A DNA stretch of 64,000 nt from Scytonematopsis contorta HA4267-MV1 (GCA_019359035.1 JAHHIC010000108.1:95415-159414), one strand, 5' to 3'. Positions 17,600-27,415 are shown, counted from the first letter of the stretch. The notes: a model not told the origin generated them from the letters alone. Program-made: numbers and translations.

Positions 17600-17697
17600 A
17601 GAACAAGAAAATATATTGATTTCATTTTTAGATTTCCGGATTCCAATTTATCTGGCTTTCCACCTAACCTTTCCACCATTCATTACATAAGCAAATC

Positions 17698-19110
17698 ATG
17701 TCAGCAAAAACAGTGCAACCTCCTCTAAAATTTATTCAGCCAAACCTCAATCCTTGGGTACTAACTGTAACTCAAAAGTTAATTCCCTTCTGGTTGCGCT
17801 ATCGCAGAGAGATTAGCGATGTTAAAGTTCAGCATGTAGAAAAATTAGTAAAGCTTTATCAGCAATTTCAACTAAATAAAACTCGTTTTCTCATTGCTTT
17901 TCGTCATCCTACTTTAGATGACCCAGCCTGTTTATATCATCTATTGGGAAACATACTACCCCAAGAGGCTCGTAAGCTTAACATTGAACTACGCAAACCA
18001 GCTCATGCTCATTTTATCTATGAACGCGGTATTCCTCTTTGGGCTGGTTCGTTGGTAGGTTGGTTCTTTTCTCGCTTAGGAGCCACACCTATTTATCGTA
18101 GCAAGGCTGATTTAATGGGATTGCGAGCGGCTCGTAATTTATTTGCTAATGGTATTTTACCAATGGCGGCTGCTCCTGAAGGTACATTAAATTGTTTTTG
18201 CGAATGTATGAATCCACTGGAACCTGGTACTGCTCAATTAGGATTTTGGTGCGTGGATGATTTACAAAAAGGTGGTAGATGCGAGGAAGTTGTTATTTTA
18301 CCTGTTAACCTTCAATATCGCTACGTTTCTCCTTCTTGGAAAAAGTTGGAAAATTTGATTTTGCAGTTAGAAAAAAATTGTGGTTTACCTGAACTAGAAA
18401 TCAAGAAAATACAAATAGTTCTCAGTCGAGAAAAATTACTGGGAGCTAAGTTAATTAGAATTACAGAGTGCTTGCTATCGCAATTAGAAAATTTTTATAA
18501 TCGATTCTATAATCAGTCGTTATCAGGAGAAGGAAGTTTAGACGATAGACTACAAGCTTTTTTAAGTGCAGCCTTAGGTACAGCCGAAGCCTATTTTGGT
18601 TTGCAATCTCAAGGTAATATTATTGAGCGTCGTCACCGTATTGAGCAAGCAGCTTGGGAGTGGATTTATCGTCAAGATATTCAGAACATTAAAAATTTAC
18701 CACCCACAGAGTACGGTCTTGCTAACCATATTGTAGAAATGAGTAACCTTTTTCTATGGAATATGCGTTTAGCAGAGAGTTTTTCTGTGTTATTTTCCGA
18801 CTATATACAAAACGCTTCTAGCTTTGAGCGCTTAGCTGATACTGCTTTGCTGCTATGGAATGTTATGACTCATATACAAGGAGGTAATTTTTCAAAACGT
18901 CCTAGTTTAGGTAAGCGCTGGGTTGATATTTCTATCGGTGAGGAAATTTCTGTTTCTCAACGTTGGGATAACTACCGTATAAATCGCCGTCAAGCTGTAA
19001 ATGATTTGACAGAAGACTTGGGAGACGCATTGCTTTCGATGATGCCTAACAGTTCTCAAGCAGAAGCAGATGCAGAAGCAGATGACAAACAATTGACCTT
19101 GGTCAGCTAG
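17698..19110 (+). CDS. PlsC-like 1-acyl-glycerol-phosphate acyltransferase family protein
   Basis: 470 residues. The N-terminal half has acyltransferase motifs: FRHPTLDD (the H-x4-D catalytic motif) near residue 68, a YRSKADLMGLRAARN segment, and APEGTLN (substrate-binding PEGT) near 161. Typical PlsC proteins are 200-300 residues; the C-terminal 230 residues here are helical, without a recognised domain, and end in an acidic QAEADAEADDKQ tail. It probably esterifies a membrane glycerolipid. It lies 98 bp after the second PepSY gene and 48 bp before the HtrA gene, suggesting an envelope-related operon. Confidence 0.8.
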   Translation: MSAKTVQPPLKFIQPNLNPWVLTVTQKLIPFWLRYRREISDVKVQHVEKLVKLYQQFQLNKTRFLIAFRHPTLDDPACLYHLLGNILPQEARKLNIELRKPAHAHFIYERGIPLWAGSLVGWFFSRLGATPIYRSKADLMGLRAARNLFANGILPMAAAPEGTLNCFCECMNPLEPGTAQLGFWCVDDLQKGGRCEEVVILPVNLQYRYVSPSWKKLENLILQLEKNCGLPELEIKKIQIVLSREKLLGAKLIRITECLLSQLENFYNRFYNQSLSGEGSLDDRLQAFLSAALGTAEAYFGLQSQGNIIERRHRIEQAAWEWIYRQDIQNIKNLPPTEYGLANHIVEMSNLFLWNMRLAESFSVLFSDYIQNASSFERLADTALLLWNVMTHIQGGNFSKRPSLGKRWVDISIGEEISVSQRWDNYRINRRQAVNDLTEDLGDALLSMMPNSSQAEADAEADDKQLTLVS

Positions 19111-19158
19111 AACCACCTTGTTTATTTAATTTATATCTATTATTTTTAGAGGAAGACA

Positions 19159-20451
19159 ATGAGTATCCAACGCGAATTTGATAATAATTTCGGACAAAGT
19201 AACGATGTTGTTCAATATAATTCGGAGACCAGCGAAAATCAAACTCGAAAAAGGTTTTCTTGGAAAAAGCCAGTAACTCATTTATCTTTAGTACTATTGG
19301 GAAGCGGTATTACTTTTTTAGGGATTATAGGGATTAATTTATTTGCACCCAATCAACTATTCTCTAGACAACTTAATTTTCAACAATTTAGCACTAGTAA
19401 TAGTACAATAGCTCAAGCTACCTTACCACCCATGCTTAACGGTAATTTTGTTACTAGTGTTGTAGACAAAGTTGGTCCAGCGGTAGTGCGGATTGATGCT
19501 GAGAGAACTGTTACTAGTCGAATACCAGAAGCTTTTAAACATCCATTTTTTCGTGATTTTTTTGGAGCGGATGTGCAACCACGCAGTCGAACTCAACGCG
19601 GAACTGGTTCTGGTTTCATAGTTAGCTCTGATGGTCGTATTCTTACTAATGCCCATGTAGTTAGTGATTCTAAGAAGGTGCGAGTCAGGTTAAAAGATGG
19701 ACGTTCTTTTGAGGGTAAGGTGTTAGGAGCAGACCCAGTTACCGATGTTGCAGTTGTCCAAATTCAAGCTTCTGGACTACCATTTGTGAGTAAGGGGAAC
19801 TCTGATAATTTAAAACCAGGTGAGTTCGCTATTGCAATTGGAAATCCACTGGGTTTAGATAATACGGTTACAACAGGGATTATTAGTGGAACAGGACGTT
19901 CTAGCAGCGCAATCGGAGTCCCCGATAAACGTGTAAGATATATTCAAACAGATGCAGCAATTAATCCTGGAAACTCTGGTGGACCATTGTTAAATCAACA
20001 AGGTCAAGTAATTGGAATGAACACGGCAATCATTCAAGGTGCTCAAGGACTTGGTTTTGCTATCCCTATCAATACTGCTCAACGCATAGCGAATCAACTT
20101 GTAGCTAATGGTAGAGTAGACCATGCATTTTTGGGGATTCAAATGGTGAGTTTGAACCCAGAACTCAAAAAAGAAATTAATAGCGACCCCAATCGTCCCA
20201 TGACTGTCGATACTCCTAATGGTGTTTTGGTCGTTAGAGTAGTACCCGATTCCCCTGCAGCTAGAGGTGGTTTCCGTGCTGGTGATGTGATTCAAAAGGT
20301 GAATGGTAAAGCTGTTACAGATTCCCAAGCTATACAAGCAATTGTAGAAAATAGCCCCGTTAACGAAAATTTACGTTTTGAATTACGTCGTCAAGGGCAA
20401 AATATGAACTTGTCTGTAAGAACAGGTGCCATTCCAGCTCCAGAACAGTAA
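19159..20451 (+). CDS. HtrA/Deg-type serine protease (HhoA/HhoB/HtrA group)
   Basis: 430 residues: one N-terminal membrane anchor or signal (~37-60), a trypsin-like domain with catalytic His 166 (TNAHVVS), Asp 196 (DPVTDVAVV) and Ser 273 (GNSGGPL), and one PDZ domain (GVLVVRVVPDSPAARGGFRAGDVI). These are periplasmic or lumenal proteases and chaperones that degrade misfolded proteins under stress. One PDZ is the cyanobacterial norm. GAGG lies 9 nt before the ATG. Placement after PepSY and acyltransferase genes supports an envelope-stress role. Confidence 0.95.
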   Translation: MSIQREFDNNFGQSNDVVQYNSETSENQTRKRFSWKKPVTHLSLVLLGSGITFLGIIGINLFAPNQLFSRQLNFQQFSTSNSTIAQATLPPMLNGNFVTSVVDKVGPAVVRIDAERTVTSRIPEAFKHPFFRDFFGADVQPRSRTQRGTGSGFIVSSDGRILTNAHVVSDSKKVRVRLKDGRSFEGKVLGADPVTDVAVVQIQASGLPFVSKGNSDNLKPGEFAIAIGNPLGLDNTVTTGIISGTGRSSSAIGVPDKRVRYIQTDAAINPGNSGGPLLNQQGQVIGMNTAIIQGAQGLGFAIPINTAQRIANQLVANGRVDHAFLGIQMVSLNPELKKEINSDPNRPMTVDTPNGVLVVRVVPDSPAARGGFRAGDVIQKVNGKAVTDSQAIQAIVENSPVNENLRFELRRQGQNMNLSVRTGAIPAPEQ

Positions 20452-20468
20452 AGGTTATTCACAGATTT

Positions 20469-20586
20469 GTAGAGACAGAGACAGAGACAGAGACAGAGAC
20501 AGAGACAGAGACAGAGACAGAGACAGAGACAGAGACAGAGACAGAGACAGAGACAGAGACAGAGACGCGATTTATCGCGTCTCTAC
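20469..20586. repeat. 28-bp palindrome with its left arm expanded to 16 AGAGAC hexamers
   Basis: GTAGAGAC at 20469 is followed by perfect AGAGAC hexamers to 20566 (16 copies in all from 20471), then GCGATTTATCGC and GTCTCTAC. Removing 15 hexamers leaves exactly a 28-bp palindrome like those elsewhere in the window (118 = 28 + 90). It lies between the convergent HtrA and SIMPL genes, where the hairpin could end transcription. Confidence 0.95.
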
Positions 20587-20651
20587 ATTCTATTTTCCCT
20601 AGTCTCCCTTCCCAGCAAGAGAAGAGGAGGATTTAACAGGTGAACAGAAAC

Positions 20652-21398
20652 TTATTCTACGCCAAACTCTACTGATACTACGGCTGTAATATCCTTGTTG
20701 ATAGAAGAGGTGTCGAAAACTCCGGAATCGCTGACTGCAGTGGAATTAGGTGATGTAATTTGAAACACGCCTGTTTTGGCTTTTCGTATTCTTCCTACCT
20801 TATTTCCTGTACTGCGAGCAATGGCTTCTGCTCTAGCTTTAGCATCTTTTGTGGCCTCCGCGACCATTTCTACACGCAGTTTACTGAGTTGGGTATATAA
20901 ATATTCGGGTGACTCTGAAGCAATAGGAATTCCTTCATTAATTAATTCCGTTACTTGCTGTGACAATTGAGTAATGCGGTTAACATCTGATGAACGAATT
21001 TCAAAGCGTTGATTAAAACGGTTGGCTAATATTTTTCCTGTTTCACGACCATTGATAACTTCCGGAACTTTAGATGCATCGATGGAACCTAAGGCAATAG
21101 CATCATCAGGTATCTGTTTTTCTTTAAGGTAACGTCGCAAGCGTTCAGTATGGTTTTTTAGTTCTTGGTATGCAGCTTGGGCTGTGGGTTGTTCGCTAGA
21201 AACAGATACACGCCAAATGGTATAATCTGAACGAATCGGGCGTTTTGCAGAGCCTGTTACTTCTAAGGTATCATCGGCTTGCTTGAGATTTCTAATTGCT
21301 CCTGCAGCAACAAAAGAACCACCTAATAAAGCAAGCGATAAAGCAAGTAACCCGCTAAACAATTGGGGAAAGCGCCGGGATGAAGGAGCATTTTGCAT
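20652..21398 (-). CDS. SIMPL-domain (DUF541) exported protein
   Basis: 248 residues with an N-terminal signal anchor (FSGLLALSLALLGGSFVAAGAI). The SIMPL/DUF541 fold follows: LEVTGSAKRPIRSDYTIWRVSVSSE, the central LANRFNQRFEIRSSDVNRI and the ATKDAKARAEAIARSTGNKVG block. Family members are periplasmic or outer-membrane proteins linked to oxidative-stress tolerance and channel-like oligomers; the exact role is unclear. It is convergent with the HtrA gene. Confidence 0.85.
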   Translation of the reverse strand: MQNAPSSRRFPQLFSGLLALSLALLGGSFVAAGAIRNLKQADDTLEVTGSAKRPIRSDYTIWRVSVSSEQPTAQAAYQELKNHTERLRRYLKEKQIPDDAIALGSIDASKVPEVINGRETGKILANRFNQRFEIRSSDVNRITQLSQQVTELINEGIPIASESPEYLYTQLSKLRVEMVAEATKDAKARAEAIARSTGNKVGRIRKAKTGVFQITSPNSTAVSDSGVFDTSSINKDITAVVSVEFGVE

Positions 21399-21789
21399 AA
21401 ATTTTGCTTATATAAAAGAGGTTGATTCCAGGCTAGTTGTAAGCGAGCAAATATTCATGGGTAATAAGATTTTTACTCATTACTTTGACTACCTGGAATA
21501 ATAACTACTCCTTATCTATTTACGATTCCAGAATAATTTTTTAAACTTTAAATTCTATTAATGATTGCTTTATATGGGCTTCTGTTGAAAATTGTTTCCT
21601 TTATTCTCTTCACTCATCTTGGCATCTTAGCATCTTGGTATCTTGGCATCTACCCTGCGGGAAAACCTCCGGTGGCGGTTCGTTAACTCATAGATATCAA
21701 GCCAACACTGGCAATATAAAACACAACCATCAAGCGCCTATACTAAAATAGTGTCATAAAAATAACTCCCGATAAAATACCTACAGAGT
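21399..21789. other. Divergent intergenic region before hsdR
   Basis: 391 bp. It contains repeated CATCTTGG/CATCTTAG units (about 21610-21650) leading into the dispersed 23-bp repeat at 21650, then a short AT-rich stretch with TATACTAAAATAG near 21737, a possible -10 region for hsdR. No gene is seen. Confidence 0.4.
21650..21672 (-). repeat. Dispersed 23-bp repeat, copy 1
   Basis: The minus-strand reading begins CCGGAGGTTTTCCCGC and ends AGGGTAG. The same repeat occurs at 29356 and 46253 on the plus strand, in each case followed by CCAAGA-like or CAAAGA-like short repeats. Confidence 0.7.
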
Positions 21790-24700
21790 ATGACCAAACC
21801 CAAGCCAGTATCCCCCAACTTTGGATATCTCGAACAACACGACCAGCAGTTGGTGAGGCTTGGAGCATTAGCAGAAAGATATTTTACTGACGACCCCAAC
21901 ACTTGTTTAATCAAACTGCGACAATTTGGTGAACTCCTAGCACAACTAGTAGCAGCAAGAGTCGGAGAATACACAGACCCAAGCGAACGTCAAATCGACT
22001 TAATGCGACGCTTGCGAGACAGAGGTGTACTCAAAGAAAAAGTATACCAACTCTTCGACGAACTCAGGTTTGCAGGTAATAAAGCTACCCACGGATTAAG
22101 TGCTAACCAACGCATAGCCCTGAGTAACCTGAAATATGCCTATCACTTAGGAATTTGGTATCATCGACTTGTAACCAAAAACCGTGAATTCACCCCCGCT
22201 TCCTTCGTACCACCCCAAGACCCAGCAGTTGAAACTATTGCACTTCAGCAAGAATTAGAGCAATTACGAGAAGAACTAAAAGCAAGTCGGACTAAAGCAG
22301 AACTTGCACAAATTAAAATTCAACAAGAAGAACAAAGACGGATAAACGCAGAAGAACTTGCAAAAGAAGCGGAAACAAAAGCTGTTGATGCACTGCAACA
22401 CCTAAAAGCAATTCAAGTAGCAGCAAAAACCCAATCGACGCAAACCACCCAAGAAATTATCCAGCAAGCGCAAATTGCAGAAAATAATATTGACCTAGAT
22501 GAAAGGGAAACACGTCGTTTAATTGATGCTCAGCTAAGAGATGCAGGTTGGGAAGTTGATTCCGAACAACTTATATATAGTAAAGGCACTAAACCTCAAA
22601 AAGGAAAAAATCTGGCAATAGCAGAATGGCCAATAGTAGATGGACGAGCAGACTATATCTTATGTGTGGGTCTGCAGGTAGTCGCAGTAGTGGAAGCCAA
22701 ACGCAGAAGAAAAGATGTTTCCGGTGCAATAGTTCAAGCAAAACGTTATAGTCGTGACTATCAAATCAAAGGTAACGAGACCTTAGCAGGTGGTCTCTGG
22801 GGAGAATATCAAGTTCCTTTTGTTTTTGCTACCAATGGAAGACCTTTTTTACGACAGTTAGCAACCAAAAGTGGGATTTGGTTTTGTGATTTACGCAATC
22901 CTAATAATCTCAGTCGTTCCCTTACAACTTGGTATAGTCCCCAAGGTTTGCAAGATTTATTAACCCAAGACAACGAACGCGCACACGAAAAATTACAACA
23001 AGAAGGTTTTAATTACAATCTCACACTCCGGGAATACCAAATTAAGGCAATTCAAAAAGTAGAAGCAGCACTCTCAGAAGACCAACGAAGATTATTAATC
23101 GCAATGGCAACTGGGACAGGTAAGACGAAAACTTGTATTGCTTTAGTTTACCGTCTCTTGAAAACCAATAGATTTCGACGCATTTTATTTTTGGTAGATA
23201 GAACTGCTTTGGGGGAACAAACTACCAATGCTTTCAAAGAAACCCGTATTGAGAACTTACAAACCTTCGCGGATATTTTTGATATCAAAGAACTCAAAGA
23301 AGCCACACCTGAGCGAGATACAAAAGTCCATATTGCCACAGTGCAAGCATTTATGAAGCGGATTCTCTACCCCAGCGACAACAGTTCCATACCTACGGCA
23401 GACCAATACGACTGTATTGTTGTTGACGAATGTCATAGAGGATATTTACTAGACCGGGAATTGAGCGATACTGAATTGCAGTTTCGGGATTTTAACGATT
23501 ATATTTCTAAATATCGTCGGGTGTTAGACCATTTTGATGCGGTAAAAATTGGCTTAACTGCAACACCTGCGCTGCATACCACAGAAATATTTGGGGAGCC
23601 TGTTTATAAATATAGCTACCGGGAAGCTGTTATAGACGGGTGGCTTATTGATTGCGAACCACCAATTAGAATTACCACCGCGCTATCAGAAGATGGTATC
23701 ACCTGGGAAGCGGGGGAAGAAATGGAGTATTTTGACCCGGTTACAAATACTATTGATTTAGTCCATGCACCAGATGAAGTAAAAATTGAAGTTGAGCAGT
23801 TTAATAAACGAGTAGTTACGGAAGAATTTAACCGGGTTGTGTGCGAGTATTTAGCAGAAAATATTGACCCATTGCAACGGGAAAAAACTCTAATATTTTG
23901 TGCGACGGATAATCATGCAGATATTGTTGTTGATTTGTTGAAAAAAGCATTACAAAACGAGTATGGTAGTGTTGAAGATGATGCTGTAGTCAAAATTACG
24001 GGTGCTTCAGATAAACCATTGCAGTTAATTCGACGGTTTAAAAATGAGCAAAATCCTAAGATTGCTGTGACGGTTGATTTATTGACAACGGGGATAGATG
24101 TACCTGCTATTTGTAATTTGGTTTTTATCCGTCGGGTAAATTCGCGGATTTTGTATGAACAAATGTTGGGACGCGCTACCCGAAGATGTGATGAGATTAG
24201 GAAAGAAGTATTTAGAATTTATGATGCGGTGAATATTTATGATGCTTTGGAACCAATTTCCACAATGAAACCTGTTGCGGCAAATCCTAATATTTCTTTT
24301 ACTCAATTGGTGGATGAATTGACTAATTCACAAAATCAGGTGATTGCGACTACTGTTGTCGAGCAAATATTAGCTAAACTACAACGCACAATTAATTCAA
24401 AGTTATTGGAAAGTCGGAAGGATATCAGTTCAAAGCTGGTGGTAGGGGAACAAGGTTCTACATATCAAGTTAAGCAAAATATTCAAGAAAGAATTGAAGC
24501 GATTGCGGGAATGTCGGTTGGGGAAATGATAAATTATATGAAAGAAGCTGATTCGGAAGAAGTAAAAAAATGGTTTGAACAACGTAGAAATATTGCTCAA
24601 GTTTTGGACTCGCGAGATGGGGGTAGAAAACCAGTTTTAATATCTCGTCATGTTGATGAGTTGCGAAGTGTTGAACGCGGTTATGGGACTGCGACAAAAC

Positions 24701-25206
24701 CGGAAGATTATTTGGATAGTTTTACTGCTTTTTTGCGGGATAATTTGAATCAGGTTCCTGCTTTGATGGTGGTGACGCAACGTCCTCGCGAACTGACTAG
24801 GGGACAGTTAAAAGAGGTGCGGTTGTTGTTAGAGCAAAATGGTTATACTGAGCGCAATTTGCGAACTGCATGGCGAGAAATGACTAATGAAGATATTGCT
24901 GCTAGTATTATTGGCTATATCCGTAAGGCAGCTTTGGGGGATGCGCTTGTTCCCTATGAAGAAAGGGTGGATGGGGCTATTAAGAAAATAATGGCTTCTC
25001 GAAGTTGGAAGGAACCTCAGCGTAAATGGTTGGAACGTATTGGTAAACAACTGAAGGTTGAAACTATTGTGGATAGGGAGGCTTTTGACCAGGGGGAGTT
25101 TAGAAGTCAGGGGGGTGGATTTGTTCGGTTAAATAAGTTGTTTGATGGCAGGTTGGAAGAGATTTTGGTGCAAATTAATGATGATTTGTGGCAGAAGATT
25201 GGTTAA
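21790..25206 (+). CDS. hsdR: Type I restriction enzyme, R subunit
   Basis: 1,138 residues. The N-terminal ~110 residues look like a DUF4145-type helical domain. A coiled coil follows (~150-215), then the HSDR_N nuclease with VVAVVEAKRRRKD (the ExK of a PD-(D/E)xK site). The SF2 helicase motor has Walker A ATGTGKT (Lys 445), VVDECHRG near 545, GLTATPA, and motif VI-like QMLGRATRRCDE. The C-terminal ~250 residues are EcoEI-R_C-like. HsdR needs HsdM and HsdS to translocate and cut DNA; hsdM follows, but hsdS in this window is broken (30672). The gene appears intact. Confidence 0.95.
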   Translation: MTKPKPVSPNFGYLEQHDQQLVRLGALAERYFTDDPNTCLIKLRQFGELLAQLVAARVGEYTDPSERQIDLMRRLRDRGVLKEKVYQLFDELRFAGNKATHGLSANQRIALSNLKYAYHLGIWYHRLVTKNREFTPASFVPPQDPAVETIALQQELEQLREELKASRTKAELAQIKIQQEEQRRINAEELAKEAETKAVDALQHLKAIQVAAKTQSTQTTQEIIQQAQIAENNIDLDERETRRLIDAQLRDAGWEVDSEQLIYSKGTKPQKGKNLAIAEWPIVDGRADYILCVGLQVVAVVEAKRRRKDVSGAIVQAKRYSRDYQIKGNETLAGGLWGEYQVPFVFATNGRPFLRQLATKSGIWFCDLRNPNNLSRSLTTWYSPQGLQDLLTQDNERAHEKLQQEGFNYNLTLREYQIKAIQKVEAALSEDQRRLLIAMATGTGKTKTCIALVYRLLKTNRFRRILFLVDRTALGEQTTNAFKETRIENLQTFADIFDIKELKEATPERDTKVHIATVQAFMKRILYPSDNSSIPTADQYDCIVVDECHRGYLLDRELSDTELQFRDFNDYISKYRRVLDHFDAVKIGLTATPALHTTEIFGEPVYKYSYREAVIDGWLIDCEPPIRITTALSEDGITWEAGEEMEYFDPVTNTIDLVHAPDEVKIEVEQFNKRVVTEEFNRVVCEYLAENIDPLQREKTLIFCATDNHADIVVDLLKKALQNEYGSVEDDAVVKITGASDKPLQLIRRFKNEQNPKIAVTVDLLTTGIDVPAICNLVFIRRVNSRILYEQMLGRATRRCDEIRKEVFRIYDAVNIYDALEPISTMKPVAANPNISFTQLVDELTNSQNQVIATTVVEQILAKLQRTINSKLLESRKDISSKLVVGEQGSTYQVKQNIQERIEAIAGMSVGEMINYMKEADSEEVKKWFEQRRNIAQVLDSRDGGRKPVLISRHVDELRSVERGYGTATKPEDYLDSFTAFLRDNLNQVPALMVVTQRPRELTRGQLKEVRLLLEQNGYTERNLRTAWREMTNEDIAASIIGYIRKAALGDALVPYEERVDGAIKKIMASRSWKEPQRKWLERIGKQLKVETIVDREAFDQGEFRSQGGGFVRLNKLFDGRLEEILVQINDDLWQKIG

Positions 25207-25228
25207 ATGTTGTCCTCTTCGCAAAAAG

Positions 25229-25271
25229 AACCCCACCCCCAACCCCCTCCCCGCACGCGGGGAGGGGGCTA
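25229..25271. repeat. Dispersed C-rich hairpin repeat, copy 1
   Basis: A run of C-rich sequence (ACCCCACCCCCAACCCCCTC) followed by CCCGCACGCGGGGAGGGGG, which folds into a hairpin. The same element occurs inverted at 34491 and 47236. It lies just after hsdR and may help terminate it. Confidence 0.75.
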
Positions 25272-25330
25272 CGATAATAGTGCATTCCCATGTTGGCGAT
25301 TTATATAAATAGTTACAGGAACCACAAGGT

Positions 25331-25405
25331 AGGTGGGATAAATTTCAACAAGTTTTAAATAAAGTTCCTGATGTTGAACCAGAAGATTATGACAAATTAG
25401 CATGA
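25331..25405 (+). pseudogene. Remnant of an antitoxin gene (3' end)
   Basis: From 25334 the sequence encodes WDKFQQVLNKVPDVEPEDY and then DKLA and stop. These 23 codons are identical in protein sequence to the C-terminus of the intact antitoxin at 28624-28863, with only a few silent changes. No start or N-terminal half is present; an in-frame TAG lies just upstream. It shows that a copy of the toxin-antitoxin locus once stood between hsdR and hsdM. Confidence 0.85.
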
Positions 25406-25519
25406 ATTTAATATACACTAGCTTCCCTCCGTACACTTGCTTTATACACACAAGTCAGAGTAAAGTGTCATATCAAATCATATTATCTTTATTTACACCT
25501 ATCTACTTAAATTATTAAA

Positions 25520-26947
25520 TTGAGCGCAACTACTGATATTGTTCAAAAACTCTGGAATCTCTGTCACGTTCTCCGGGACGACGGGATTACATATCTTGCG
25601 TACGTGACAGAATTAACATACCTGTTATTTCTGAAGATGGCGCAGGAAACCCTTACGGAAAAACAAATCCCCGAAGGTTGTCGCTGGGGTGATTTGGTCA
25701 GTAAGGATGGTATTGACCAGATGAATTTTTACCGCGAAACTTTGTTAAAATTAGGTACTAGCAGTAATATGCCACAGGTGCAGGCAATTTTCGCTAATGC
25801 CCAAACTGCACTTAAGAAACCACAAATTCTCAATAAGTTGGTCAAAAGTATTGATGAGCTTGATTGGTATTCTGCGAAAGAAGAAGGTTTGGGTGACCTT
25901 TACGAAGGTCTTTTAGAGAAGAACGCCAGCGAGAAAAAATCTGGTGCTGGGCAATATTTTACACCACGTCCTTTGATTGATTGTATGGTGGAATTAATTA
26001 AGCCACAGCCAGGAGAGTTGACACAAGACCCTGCGGCAGGAACCGGTGGATTTTTAATTGCTTGCGACCGCTATATTAAACGGCATACTGATGATTTATT
26101 TGACTTAAGCGAAGCCGAACAATCGTTTCAACGTCATCAAGCATTTTGTGGGATTGAGTTGGTGCAAGATGCTCATCGGTTGTTATTAATGAATATGCTG
26201 TTACATGGGATTGAGAGTACGGTTAGTTTGGGAGATACTCTCTCTGGTGATGGGCAACAGTTACCGAAAGCTGATGTAATTTTGACTAATCCTCCTTTTG
26301 GGACAAAAAAGGGTGGTGGGTTACCTTCTCGTGATGATTTTACTTACTCTACTTCTAATAAACAGTTGGCTTTTTTACAACATATTTATCGTGGGTTGAA
26401 GCCTGGAGGTCGCGCTGCGGTGGTCTTACCTGATAATGTGTTGTTTGAAGATAGTCAAGGAAAGAGCATTCGGGCTGATTTGATGGATAAGTGCAATTTG
26501 CATACTATTCTTAGGTTACCTACGGGAATTTTTTATGCTCAGGGTGTTAAAACTAATGTGCTGTTTTTCCAACGGGGGAAGACTGATAAGGGTAATACGA
26601 AGTCGGTATGGTTCTATGATATGCGGACTAATATGCCTGCTTTTGGTAAGCGCACGCCTTTAACTAAGGAGCATTTTAAAGCTTTTGAGTTGGCTTACGG
26701 TAATGACCCTAATGGCGGAAGTAAGCGGGTTGATGAGGGAGAGTTGGGACGGTTCCGGTGTTTTAGTCGGGATGATGTGGCTAAACGGGGCGAAAATTTA
26801 GATATTAGTTGGCTGCGGGATGATAGTTTACAGTCGGGGGATGATTTGCCGGAACCGGATGTGATTGCTGCGGAAATTATGAGTAAGCTGCAAACGGCTT
26901 TGGAGGAGATGGAAGCGCTGACGGCTTTGTTGGAAGGGGAGGTTTAA
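25520..26947 (+). CDS. hsdM: Type I restriction enzyme, M subunit (N6-adenine DNA methyltransferase)
   Basis: 475 residues: the HsdM_N helical domain (IVQKLWNLCHVLRDDGITY), then the methyltransferase core with the AdoMet motif DPAAGTGGFLIA (Asp 170) and the catalytic NPPF (Asn 257, LTNPPFGTKKG). The C-terminus ends in a helix (LEEMEALTALLEGEV). It methylates adenine at the site chosen by HsdS. The start is TTG at 25520; no in-frame ATG fits the conserved N-terminus. A decayed second copy of its 3' end lies at 30484. Confidence 0.95.
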   Translation: MSATTDIVQKLWNLCHVLRDDGITYLAYVTELTYLLFLKMAQETLTEKQIPEGCRWGDLVSKDGIDQMNFYRETLLKLGTSSNMPQVQAIFANAQTALKKPQILNKLVKSIDELDWYSAKEEGLGDLYEGLLEKNASEKKSGAGQYFTPRPLIDCMVELIKPQPGELTQDPAAGTGGFLIACDRYIKRHTDDLFDLSEAEQSFQRHQAFCGIELVQDAHRLLLMNMLLHGIESTVSLGDTLSGDGQQLPKADVILTNPPFGTKKGGGLPSRDDFTYSTSNKQLAFLQHIYRGLKPGGRAAVVLPDNVLFEDSQGKSIRADLMDKCNLHTILRLPTGIFYAQGVKTNVLFFQRGKTDKGNTKSVWFYDMRTNMPAFGKRTPLTKEHFKAFELAYGNDPNGGSKRVDEGELGRFRCFSRDDVAKRGENLDISWLRDDSLQSGDDLPEPDVIAAEIMSKLQTALEEMEALTALLEGEV

Positions 26948-26949
26948 GG

Positions 26950-27065
26950 AAGAGACCTAACCCCCCTACCCCCTTCCCTATGAGGGAAGGGGGAATTTAA
27001 GCTTAAGGAACGCTACCCGAAGCGTCCGCTTACGGATACGGGTAGAGCTTTGGAGAGGGATATTC
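26950..27065. repeat. Dispersed palindromic repeats after hsdM
   Basis: CCCCCTTCCCTATGAGGGAAGGGGG (26969-26993) is a near-perfect hairpin preceded by CCTAACCCCC. A related GGATACGGGTAGAG stretch follows near 27035. The same families occur at 1230-1470. They could terminate hsdM. Confidence 0.6.
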
Positions 27066-27100
27066 TTTCACCCAATAAAGAAGGTGTGACAGTCTACTAG

Positions 27101-27415
27101 TTATTTAGCAACTCCTAACTCAACAAATTTAGCTTTTACGTCCTCAATGTTTTCACCACAATAGTGATACTCTTTATCAACAAGATTGGCGAGATAATAT
27201 CCCAATCTACCGCCATTAATTTTAAATAACTCTGTAACTACTGACTCTTTAGTTGTACCAAACATCCCTTCTATATCTGAAATTTTATCCGATACAAAAA
27301 AATTGGTGGGATTAAACAACACCTCTACTCGTTGAAAAAACCATAGCAACTCAGAATCTTTTACGCCACGTCTAATCACTCTGTATCCTAGTGGATAAAC
27401 TAAACCTGTTTTCAT
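27101..27415 (-). CDS. Hypothetical protein, last gene of a three-gene minus-strand set
   Basis: 104 residues, mixed alpha/beta, no signal or membrane span. I do not recognise a family. GGAG lies 8 nt before the ATG, which supports translation. Two aromatic-rich patches (LLWFFQRVEVLFNPTNFF and YYLANLVDKEYHYCGENI) stand out. It lies downstream of two other small minus-strand genes inside the restriction island, so a defence-linked or mobile origin is possible but unproven. Confidence 0.6.
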   Translation of the reverse strand: MKTGLVYPLGYRVIRRGVKDSELLWFFQRVEVLFNPTNFFVSDKISDIEGMFGTTKESVVTELFKINGGRLGYYLANLVDKEYHYCGENIEDVKAKFVELGVAK

